The notes beneath the pieces were generated by a model that was given only the letters and a program-made list of their open reading frames with translations, was not told the origin of the DNA and did not search any database. Shown one piece after another: positions 46,361 to 56,200 of a stretch of DNA of 64,000 nt. The stretch lies in NCBI GenBank assembly GCA_947165255.1, contig CAMUZR010000007.1:1-64000 (forward strand), given 5' to 3'. Positions within the stretch are counted from its first letter, which is position 1; each line of letters begins with the position of its first letter. A program made the position numbers and the translations under genes. The stretch is from an uncultured Bacteroidales bacterium. GTDB taxonomy: Bacteria > Bacteroidota > Bacteroidia > Bacteroidales > P3.

Positions 46361-48010
46361 ATGAAAAAAACAATCCTCGTCACCCTCCTGATGCTTTTTG
46401 CAACATCCGCCGTAGCCCAGACACAAGAAGTATACAAATTTTGGGTCAAACTACGCGACAAGGCGGGCACAGCCTATACCCTCGAAAACCCTTCTGCCTA
46501 CCTTGACCCCCGGGCACTGCAACGCCGCCAGAGGCAGCGCATCGCCGTGGACAGCCTCGACCTCCCTGTCAGCCAAGCCTACCTCCAGACTTTGCGCCAG
46601 GCGGGTTTCATGATTCAGAACCGTACCAAGTGGCTCAATGGCGTCACCCTCTTTGCCGTCGACTCCTCGTTGGCTACAGTCCTAGACTCGCTGCCTTTTG
46701 TCGACACCGCTTACTTCTGTGAGAAAGGAACGGTAGAGGCCCCCTCTGTCGTGGCCCAAGGCAGAGGATTGGACTACAAGCCAATAGATTATCAGGAACC
46801 TTTCGACACGGCATACTATAATTACAGCTACCCCCAGATAGCCCAACTCAACGGCATCGCGCTGCACCGCAACGGGTTTGAAGGGCAGGGCATAGTCATA
46901 GGCGTATGCGACGGGGGATTCCCCGGGGTGGACACCACCGTTTTTTTCCAAACCATGCGTGAAGAAGGCCGCCTCCTTGCCACACGCGATTTCGTTTGGA
47001 GCGGCAACCAAGTCTTCTCGGTCCACGGTCACGGCACCAAAGTCCTCTCCCTGATGGCCTCCTACCTGCCAGGCTTCTTTGTGGGCACCGCTCCCAAAGC
47101 CACCTATGTGCTCTGTCGGACAGAGAATACCATGAGCGAGACCCTTCTGGAAGAATACAACTGGATTTCTGCCGCCGAATACCTTGACAGCCTCGGAGCC
47201 GACATCATCACCACCTCACTGGGCTATTTCCATTTCGACGACAGCACCCAGGACCACACCCTCGCCGACCTAGACGGAAAGACCACTCCCATGTCCGTTG
47301 CCAGCGACATAGCCGTCACGCGCGGCATGCTGGTGATCAACTCCGCTGGCAACGACGGCGCCGAAGGCTCCGGCCGACTGAACAGCCCGGCCGACGCTGC
47401 CCGCGTGCTCACCGTGGGCGCGGTAGACGAAGAAGGCAACCCCGCTACGTTCAGCTCTTTCGGGCCCACAGCCGACCTGCGCCTAAAGCCCGACGTAATG
47501 GCCTTGGGCACCCACGTCTATGGAGCCACCGCCGAAGGCTGCCTCTCGCAGGCCTCCGGCACCTCCTTGTCGGCCCCCATCATGGCGGGCATGATGGCCT
47601 GCCTCTGGCAACGCTATCCCCGCCTCATCCCCGCACAGTTGTGCGATAGCGTCCGCCGATGGGGCAGCCTGGCCTCCTTGCCAGACACCCGTGCCGGATA
47701 TGGCATACCCGATTTTTCCCGCGCCTTTTTTCCCCCCGACACTGTTCCTGCCGTCGGCATGGAGCCCACGCTCTGCAGCGACCTCCTGTTCCGTCTGTGG
47801 CCCAACCCTTGCCGCGATGTGCTAACTCTGGAGGTGCCGGGGTCGGCTTCGGCTGTCCTTATTCAGGACATGATGGGACGTGTGGTAATGCGTGTTCCCG
47901 CCACCGCCACCCGTTTCACTGTTTCCTTGGCAGGAGTCCCCAGGGGTCTCTATTTCGTCACCGTCGTTTCCCCTGCCGCCAGTGGCACCCAAAGGCTGCT
48001 AGTGCAATAA
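46361..48010 (+). CDS. S8 subtilisin-like peptidase with T9SS sorting domain
   Basis: A 549-residue exported serine protease. I took the ATG at 46361, which starts a clean signal peptide (MKKTILVTLLMLFATSAVAQ); an upstream in-frame start would overlap the sialidase end. After a propeptide-like region (about 25-150) the S8 domain has Asp184 (GVCDGGFPG), His224 (HGHGTKVLS), the oxyanion Asn in NSAGNDG and Ser402 in GTSLSAP. The last 75 residues are a type A T9SS signal (LWPNPCRDVLTLEV, PRGLYFVTVV, final RLLVQ). It is the last gene of the galK-GH97-GH33 operon and may cut glycoproteins whose sugars the upstream enzymes remove. Confidence 0.93.
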   Translation: MKKTILVTLLMLFATSAVAQTQEVYKFWVKLRDKAGTAYTLENPSAYLDPRALQRRQRQRIAVDSLDLPVSQAYLQTLRQAGFMIQNRTKWLNGVTLFAVDSSLATVLDSLPFVDTAYFCEKGTVEAPSVVAQGRGLDYKPIDYQEPFDTAYYNYSYPQIAQLNGIALHRNGFEGQGIVIGVCDGGFPGVDTTVFFQTMREEGRLLATRDFVWSGNQVFSVHGHGTKVLSLMASYLPGFFVGTAPKATYVLCRTENTMSETLLEEYNWISAAEYLDSLGADIITTSLGYFHFDDSTQDHTLADLDGKTTPMSVASDIAVTRGMLVINSAGNDGAEGSGRLNSPADAARVLTVGAVDEEGNPATFSSFGPTADLRLKPDVMALGTHVYGATAEGCLSQASGTSLSAPIMAGMMACLWQRYPRLIPAQLCDSVRRWGSLASLPDTRAGYGIPDFSRAFFPPDTVPAVGMEPTLCSDLLFRLWPNPCRDVLTLEVPGSASAVLIQDMMGRVVMRVPATATRFTVSLAGVPRGLYFVTVVSPAASGTQRLLVQ

Positions 48011-48103
48011 TGCCTGCTGCGCCCTGGCCGCCCCTGCCGCAATGAGTCGCTGATGTTCCTCCCTACAGCTAGTAGGCAGTAGTATTCCTCCTCACTTTCC
48101 TCC

Positions 48104-48123
48104 GTCCTGCCCATGGGCAGGAC
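48104..48123. repeat. 20-bp perfect palindrome
   Basis: GTCCTGCCCATGGGCAGGAC is fully self-complementary. It lies about 95 bp after the subtilase stop; it may act as a terminator-like or regulatory site, but no T tract follows. Confidence 0.6.
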
Positions 48124-48388
48124 AGCCCTCCCTCCGTCCTCTCCCTGCCCCTTTTTGCTTACAAATACCTCTTTATTGAAACGTCCCTCCCTGTTCGCTA
48201 TTTATATTATGTTTGTATTATCTTTTATTTAGTTTCTACCTTCTCAATAGAACATAATCTCGATACAATCATATTGTGAATGTAATACACCTCAAGCGCA
48301 TTTTATGGCTGATGCCATGCAGCAAATAGCATTTTTTTTGTGCAGAGTGTAATGGCTGCGGTCACCCCGAACCATTCTAGAGGTGTAG

Positions 48389-48618
48389 CACCGTACAAGC
48401 CGTTAGGCGCAGTGCGGTGAGTTCCAAACAAACTGAAAATGCGTCCCGGAGGGACGCGACATAGAGACGGATGTTCGCCTTGTCGCGTCTTTTCGAGACG
48501 CAAGTGGTCTTGCCGGTACCCTGCCACCGCACTGCACTGCACTAAATTCTCCGCTTCGCTATCGAAAGTCCACTGGACTTTCCTCACAGTGTTATTGAAG
48601 ACAAGCCTCTTCGAGGCT
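48389..48618. repeat. Inverted, degenerate relative of the 79-bp repeat with several hairpins
   Basis: This stretch contains the CACCGTACAAGCC...GCAGTGCGGTG block (48389-48420) in the opposite orientation to the array at 6961, then the GCGTCCCGGAGGGACGC hairpin near 48441, a variant GCGTCTTTTCGAGACGC hairpin near 48485, a CACCGCACTGC block near 48526, GAAAGTCCACTGGACTTTC near 48564 and AAGCCTCTTCGAGGCTT near 48603. It also shares GTGTTATTGA with the array. The repeated theme is a fixed backbone with exchangeable perfect hairpins. Confidence 0.7.
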
Positions 48619-48667
48619 TACTATGGTATACGCGGATAATCATGATTTATGATAGAAGAAAAAAACT

Positions 48668-48698
48668 TTTGCCATGTCGGGGAAAAAGGGTATCTTTG
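48668..48698 (+). promoter_or_regulatory. Promoter of the two-gene surface-protein operon
   Basis: TTTG at 48668-48671, exactly 19 bp, and TATCTTTG at 48691-48698, followed by CAG. It would make a leader of about 440 nt before the first start codon (49144). Confidence 0.8.
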
Positions 48699-48904
48699 CA
48701 GACGGAAAGGGCGGCGACATATCTCACCAACACTCAGCCAACCAGGCTATTATCCAGACAGATAGAGAAACTGCCACACTGCCTACACCTCTACTACAGC
48801 CAACCCCACCGCCCCTGGGAGTCCACCCACCCAACAAACAAACATCGACACAGACAACTAACTTACAGCCCATGTAAAAAAAAGAGAAATAGAGACATAT
48901 AACT

Positions 48905-49041
48905 AAAGCGTTTTCGCTTTTCTTGGTGTACCTGAAAATCTGCAAATTTTTAGTTACCTACTACGTCAAGAAAGGAGAAACGCTCACGGTCACCGTGAGC
49001 TTTCTTGTTTAGTAGTAAGGGTTTTGCAGAGCCTCAGGTAC
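48905..49041 (+). ncRNA. Highly structured leader or small RNA
   Basis: A small hairpin (AAAGCG/CGCTTT, 48905-48920) is followed by a long stacked stem. GTACCTGA (48928-48935) pairs with TCAGGTAC (49034-49041); CTGCAAA (48940-48946) with TTTGCAG (49023-49029); CTACTA (48958-48963) with TAGTAG (49010-49015); AAGAAA (48968-48973) with TTTCTT (49001-49006); GCTCACGG (48982-48989) with CCGTGAGC (48993-49000) around a TCA loop. Five colinear helices separated by internal loops resemble a structured RNA such as 6S or a riboswitch-like leader. It sits about 200 nt downstream of a strong promoter and about 100 nt before the next gene. I do not recognise the family; a Bacteroidales 6S-type RNA is one possibility. 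Confidence 0.65.
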
Positions 49042-49143
49042 GAAACAGAATAAAGTTCACGGCTTTTTTATTGCATATAATAAACAACAAAAATAACAAC
49101 TAAAACAGCGATGGGCCGATGCTCAATAACTGGCACCCACAAC

Positions 49144-50217
49144 ATGAAGAAAGCATTACTCCTTTTCGCAACACTCTGCATGGCCGCGATAGGCTTTGCT
49201 CAGCAGCCCTTTGCCACCCTGACCCACAACGACACCATACGGGTGTTCCATGGCCGCTATGCCTTGCAGCAAGCCCACGCCGCCGCCGCGCATGGCGACG
49301 TCATCAACCTCTCGTCGGGCTCGTTCGAGGCGGTGAACATCACCAAGGCCGTCACCATCCGCGGTGCGGGCATGTTCACCAACACCGCCACCGGCCGCGT
49401 CAGCACCATCATCAGCAATGACTTCACCGTCGAAATAACTGACACCACCCACCGCCTCACCCTGATGGGGCTGTATTTCATGTCCAACAACACTATGACT
49501 CTATACCGCGCCTGGCACCCCCAGTTTGTGAAATGCCGCTTCCAACGTGTTTCAGCTGGTTATCATAATGAAGCTAGCCGGGCCTCCGACCGCACCACCT
49601 CTGCGCAATTTATTAACTGCATTGTTGGAAGATGGTATAACCATCCATGGAATAACTTCCAAAACTGGCAGGCCACTGGCACAGGGTTTTACAACAGCGT
49701 GATATTAGAAATGGGTGATGATGCGCCTAGAAGCCCGGACATACTGGTAAACTGCATCGCCCATCAGGGCAACGGCACTGATTACATCAACAGCAAAACC
49801 ATCCTCAACAGCATACTTTATTTTAGTATCCATTTCGATGGTTCAACCAATGGCTACACCAGTTTTTATACTATTGGTATTAATGTTAATCATGATTGGG
49901 ATGGTTCTTACACTTACTTTGACATGACCAATATGGGTACGCACAACCTGCACAACTACACCAGCTATGCCCAGGTGTTCCAGACTTTCCGCGGTACCTA
50001 CTCGGACGGCATGAGCATGGCCCTGAATGACAACATCGCCACCACCATCCTTGGCGACGACAGCACGCAGGTGGGCATCTATGGCGGTCAGTTTCCCTGG
50101 GACCCCTCGGTTAGCAACCCACTGATAGGCCACTGCTCCGCCGCGCGCCGCACCGATGCACAGGGCATGCTGCAAGTGGACATTGAGATTCTCAACCCCA
50201 ACGATGAAGACGAATAA
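49144..50217 (+). CDS. Secreted beta-helix-like protein
   Basis: A 357-residue exported protein. The ATG at 49144 gives a proper signal peptide (MKKALLLFATLCMAAIGFAQ); the frame opens 11 codons earlier. The sequence after it (YALQQAHAAAAHGDVINLSS, then FEAVNITKAVTIRGAGMFTN, FTVEITD and LTLMGLYFMSN) has the pattern of right-handed parallel beta-helix proteins: repeated short V/I/L strands, including the typical GDVINL...VTIRG start. No pectate-lyase catalytic residues were identified. It ends in an acidic tail (NPNDEDE) without a T9SS domain. It is followed after 21 bp by the giant surface protein, so they probably act together. Confidence 0.8.
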   Translation: MKKALLLFATLCMAAIGFAQQPFATLTHNDTIRVFHGRYALQQAHAAAAHGDVINLSSGSFEAVNITKAVTIRGAGMFTNTATGRVSTIISNDFTVEITDTTHRLTLMGLYFMSNNTMTLYRAWHPQFVKCRFQRVSAGYHNEASRASDRTTSAQFINCIVGRWYNHPWNNFQNWQATGTGFYNSVILEMGDDAPRSPDILVNCIAHQGNGTDYINSKTILNSILYFSIHFDGSTNGYTSFYTIGINVNHDWDGSYTYFDMTNMGTHNLHNYTSYAQVFQTFRGTYSDGMSMALNDNIATTILGDDSTQVGIYGGQFPWDPSVSNPLIGHCSAARRTDAQGMLQVDIEILNPNDEDE

Positions 50218-50238
50218 ACCCCTCAGCTTTCTACTGCC

Positions 50239-53200
50239 ATGAGACGAACACTTTTAGTGCTGGCAGCGTGCTTGCTGGGCTTCTCGCTGTCGGCGCAGCC
50301 GGGTAGGGAGATCAGTCCTCATCTACAACCCGACTCTAACAGCCCGACGGGACTACGTAGTCCCTCTCTCCGCCTGCCGCTCAACACCCTCCCGCAGGAC
50401 AGCTTCAACATCAACTACACCTACTGGTTCGACGAAGACTATGCCAACCGCCAGCAGGGTAACCTCGGCAACGGCCACATGCTGATTGACGCCAGCACGC
50501 TGGACGACGGCTTCCATGCCCTCTATATGCAGCTGGGCCACGGCACCTCTGCCCGCTTGGAGAACTTCATGTTCTACACCTACCATCCACTGCCGGGAAT
50601 GGGCACGGACAGCTTCAACATCAACTACACCTATTGGTTCGACGAAGACTATGCCAACCGCCAGCAGGGTAACCTCGGCAACGGCCACATGCTGATTGAC
50701 GCCAGCACGCTGGACGACGGCTTCCATGCCCTCTATATGCAGCTGGGCCACGGCACCTCTGCCCGCTTGGAGAACTTCATGTTCTACACCTACCATCCAC
50801 TGCCGGGAATGGGCACGGACAGCTTCAACATCAACTACACCTATTGGTTCGACGAAGACTATGCCAACCGCCAGCAGGGCAACCTCGGCAACGGCCACCT
50901 GATGATTGACGCCAGCGCATTGGACGACGGTTTCCACACCGTGTATATGCAGCTGGGCCACGGCACTGCCGCCCGCTTGGAGAACTTCATCTTCTTTATC
51001 TCCCCTGAACGGTTCTACGAAGAGTATACCGACTTGGTGTACTGGTTTGGCGACGACACCACGGTGCACCGCCTCACGCCTTTGGCTGGGACGCACCTGC
51101 TGGAAGTGCCGGAGATGGACTGCGGCGCGCAGGGCATCGTGCACCTGATGGCGGTGGACAGTACGGGCCGCAGCTCGGCGGTGCTGGACCACACCTTCAT
51201 CATGATGGACTCCACCTGCTGCCTGCCGCCACTGTTTGTGACGGTGGACAGCGTGAGCGACACCGGTGCCTATATGCACTGGGACTATAACCGCCCCATG
51301 AGCTACACGCTGGCCTACGACACTGTGCCGTTCGACAACCCCGACAGCTGCGACAACATCGTAACCCTCAACGACACGACCTTCCACTTTGCGGGCATGC
51401 ATGCGGGCATCACCTGCCACTATGCCATCAAGGCCAACTGCGACAGCAGTGCGGATGCCTGGGTGCGCGGGGAGTGGAGCACGGTGTGCCGCACGGTGAC
51501 CCCCGTATATGTGGAGGCGTGCGACAGCTATGACTGGCGCGGCAACACCTACCACGAGAGCGGCACCTACCGCGACACGGTACCCACGACGCTGGGCTAT
51601 GCCGTGCAGTGCGACAGCATCTATGAGTTGAACCTGACGATGCACCACAGCATCAGCACGGAGCAGCAAGTGACGGCGTGCCGCAGCTATGAGTGGCACG
51701 GACGCACCCTGACCGAAAGCACGGACACTGCCACCCACCACACCCACACGGCGGCAGGCTGCGACAGCACGGTGACGCTGCACCTGACGGTGAACCACCC
51801 CACCCACGCCGACCTGACGGAGCGCGACACGGCCTGCGGCCGCTACCGCTGGCACGAGCGCACCTACAGGGCCAGCGGTGCCTATACCTACACCCATGTG
51901 TATGACGACTCGCCCTGCCCGAGCATCGACACCCTTCACCTTACCATACGGCCCGTGTATGACCAGCGGCTGACGGTGTCCATCATGGAGGGCGACAGCA
52001 TCAGCTTCAATGGCCGTACCTACCGCCACGGCGGTGTGTATGTGGACACGCTGCAGAGCGTGGACGGCTGCGACAGTCTGCAGACCCTGGTGCTGCACAT
52101 CACCCCGGTGCGGATGCAGATAGCCCGCGCCACGGTGTGCCAAGGCGAGGCCTACAGCAACAGCCATTTCAACGTGACGGCCACCGCCACGGCCACCGCC
52201 GGGACGCTCAGTCTGCGCGACACCCTGCGCACCAGCCGGGGGTTCGACTCGCTGGTGTATGGGCTGGACCTGACGGTGCTGCCCAACCATCTGAGCAGCG
52301 TGGGCGGACGGCTGCCGGCGGCAGACAGTGTGATAGCCAACGGCGACGTGGTGCTGCGGTGGGACGCTGTGGAGGGTGCCACGGGCTACCGCGTGTACCT
52401 GTGGACGGCGGGACAGCCCATGCCCACCTCCCCCACCTATGTTACTAGCAACACCCATCAGAACATACCCCTCTACCAGAACCGCCAGACCTACAGCTGG
52501 AAGGTGGAGGCCTACAACCCCTGCGACACCACTGCCGGGGCTGTGCAGCATTTTATGATCTACAAAGAGCCGTCGATGACGCTGGGCAGCCATGCGCTGG
52601 CCTTTGGCGAGGTGGAGCTGAACGGCTCGGCCCGCCAGATGTTGTCCATCGGTGGGCGCGACCTGACCGACTCGATCCGGCTGTCGCTGCGGGGAGCGGA
52701 CTCGACCATGTTTGCCCTGACCTCCGACCGCTTGGACCGCTACGGCGGTTCGGTGGCCGTGAGTTTTGTCCCTACGGTGGTGCAGCGCGAGTTCAACGCC
52801 TCCCTTGTGGTGACGGGCGGCACGGTGCGCGACACCGTGAGCCTGACAGGCCTGCTGGCGGGCTACTACCAGTTTGAGGTGAATGTGTCGGACAGCATGC
52901 CGGCACCCAACAGCCCCGTGGCCATCACGGGTACGCTGCGCAACGCGGCGGCAGTGGCCCAAGCGGGTGTGCCGGTGGACGTGTATGTCACCGTCATGGG
53001 CCGCACGCTGGTGGTGACCGACACCACCGATGCCAACGGCCAGTTTGGCACCACCTATATGCCTGTCAACTCCGAATGCGGCTACTACCAAGTAGGGGCA
53101 TGCCTGCACGGCAGCAACAGTCGCTGGACGATGACAGAGTTCAACATTCCCGGCATCAGCATACTGAGCACCAACATAGACTGGTATGTGCAGCAGGGCG

Positions 53201-56200
53201 ACACGCTGCATGGCACCATAGCCCTGAAGAACCGCAGCAACATCACGCTGCACAACATCACTGTGACAGCCGACTCGCTGCCCGCCGGGGCAAGCATCCA
53301 GTTCGCCCCCCTCACGCTGCAGCCCCTCGGCACCGCCGACCTGCACTACACCCTGGTGGGCAGCACACCCACTATCGGGAACGAATATGAGAATGCCCTT
53401 TTCACAGCCACCTGCACCGAGGGCAACCTGGGCACCCTTGCGGCCTACTACTACTGCCACCAGCCGGTGCCGGACCTGAGCATCGCATTCGACACGATAG
53501 TGTGCGCCGTTGTGCCAGGGACACAGAAGGTGGTGGACGTGGTGCTGCGCAACAACACCGACAGCACCTTCAGCAACGTGACATTGCAGACCCCGCCGGG
53601 CTTTGCGGCCCTGCGGCCCCTGAACGCGGACAGCACCTACACCATGGCACCCCACAGCACGCTGTTTGTGCCACTGCTGGCCATGATGCCCGAGGGTACG
53701 CCGCTCTCACCCCTGTCGGGCAGTGTGCTGGTGACGGCGGACAATGTGCCGCCCCAGATGGTGCCCTTTGTGGTGAACGTGGTGTCGAACGCCACGGGCA
53801 GCCTGCGGGTGCTGGTGTCGAACGAGTACACCTATGCCTATGGCACCCACGTGAGCGACGCCCAGGTGACGGTGGTGGGCTACTATAGCCTGGACACCGT
53901 GGCCGCGGCCACAACGGGTAGCTCGGGGATGCTGCTCTTCGACTCGCTGCCCGAGGGCTACTACCACCTCTATGTGAGCGCGCCGGACAACGACAGCTAC
54001 GCGGGAGTGATACAGATCCGCGGCAGCCGCCAGACCTTCCAGGAAGTGCATCTGGAATACCAGGCCGTGAGCTACTCGTGGGATGTGAGACAGGTGAGCA
54101 TGGAGGACGAATACACCATCCAGTTGAACACCACCTTCAAGACCAATGTGCCCAAGCCGGTGGTGACACTCGACGTGCCCCTCTTCACGGTGCCCTACGA
54201 CGGCAGCTTCGGTTCGTTCAACATAGTGGCCTCCAACCATGGGTTGATAGACTGCTACGATGCCACCATCACGGTGCCCACATCGGACTACTACGACTTT
54301 GTGCCGCTGTATGACCGCATCGACACACTACACGCGCTGTCGTCGGTGACCATCCCCTGCGCCGTGCGCAACAAGGCTATCCATAACGCCGTCTTGACGG
54401 CCAACAGCAATCAGCACTGCATAGCGGAAACCACCTATCGGACACGCAGCTGGACGGAGATGCGCACCCGCTATCGCGACACCATTGTCTATGTGCCCGT
54501 CAGCCGGGTGGTGAACGATACCACCCACGACACGGTGATGGTGATAGACACGATGTACATACAGGTGCCGCACACGGTGATAGACACGGTGATAGACTCT
54601 ATCGTGGACCGCATCTACTGGTACGATACCCTGATTCGCGACACGGTGCTGAGCCTGTCGGCCAGTCTGGAAGCCTTGTGGGGCAACTGCGAGACCCATC
54701 CGTTCAGGCTGATGGCCCAATGGAAGTGCAGCGCGGGAGGCAAATGGGTATATGCCGGCACCACGACGGAGAAGATGGACTGCACCCACCCCAAGGACGA
54801 CACCGAGCAGATCATCCGACACATCACGGTGGACACCATCCGCTCAGGCATAGGCATACCCCAGGTAGGCTGGGCTAACGACTTCTGGTGGAGCGACTCG
54901 ATACGGCATACGAAGAAACCCCCGATCAACTGGCCCGGCATCAACTGGCCTGAACTGCCCAAGATTGATGTGGACTGGGAGTGCCAGCCCTGCTGGTTTA
55001 CGGCCACCATCGGGGCCCTCGACTGCGCAGGAAACATAGCCCTGACCCTCGGTTCGGCCGGACTGAGCAACCTGGCCCAAGGGGCTGCAGGGGCCGCCGC
55101 CTCCACAGCCCGGGGCGATGCCGCGGGCTACCGCGGCCTACTGGGCAACTACAACAGGGCCATGGCCAGCGGCAACCCGACCGCGATAGCGCAGGCGGGC
55201 AGCGGCATGGGGGCAGGAGCCGCCCAGACCCCCATCCGTGGCATGAACCAGGCAGCCCGCTATGCACGCATGTCGCAACAGTTAGACCGATTCTCCAACA
55301 CCGCCGACGGCCTCGGTATCCTGATTCCGTTCGTCAACGGCCAGTATGGCGATGCAGCCATAGCCGGAACGATAGCCCTGCTGGGCAAGGTAAACCCCGC
55401 CTTAGGCACATTGGGCACCTGCATGAAAGACCTCTATGACGTGATTAGTGGCTGCCAGGGGGTGAAAGCAGAGATCCCTTGGGCGTATAACCTCGCCTTT
55501 GATGTGGACACCAACGTGAACGAGTACAACATACGGTTGGCCAAAAGATATCAGGACACACTGCATTCTATCCGCCGCCGGATTGTAAACGACTCGTTGC
55601 CGGTGTATGAAGAGCATCCTGAGGTGCTTACGTCTATCGTCAGCAACCTGCTCAGCTACGACAGCGCAACGGTGGAGCAGATATTAAACTGCTACGACAC
55701 CACCATCACGGTGATTGACACCAATGTGCTGCTCCACTATGTGGACCGTTGGAACAGGACGGTAGACTACTACAGACAAGGATGGCTCACGCCGGAGTAT
55801 GTGCCGGAAGGCCAGTCGCTCGACTTCTTCTATCTGGACACCAACACCACCGGCGCGCTGCTTGATATGGAGCTGACAGCTATGGACGAAGGCTATTGGT
55901 CGATAGAAGAGATGTTCCTGGCCACGCTGGACAGCATGGTGGCAGCGCCGAAGAAGAAATCGGTGTGCGCAGGGGTGTCGCTCCGCTTCACCCAGGAGGT
56001 GGCCATGACCCGAGAGGCTTTCGAAGGCGTGCTGACGGTCAACAACCCCCACGACTCTAATGCGCTTCGCGACTTGTCGCTCCTCTTTACGGTGAGCGAC
56101 ACGCTGGGCAATGACTGCACCGACAAATTCGACATCCAGGTGACAGACCGCCACAATGTGGGAGCCGACGGCTCGATAGCCGCTGGCACGGCTGGGACAA

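Noticed and set aside
48642..48902. Short plus-strand frames in the leader of the surface-protein operon
   Set aside because: They start before the mapped promoter motif, are Thr/Pro/Gln-rich and lack any supporting feature.
50353..53655. 1100-codon open frame on the minus strand opposite the giant gene
   Set aside because: It is a shadow of the G/C-biased plus-strand codons: low-complexity His/Val/Gly/Ala-rich sequence, no start signal and no family features.
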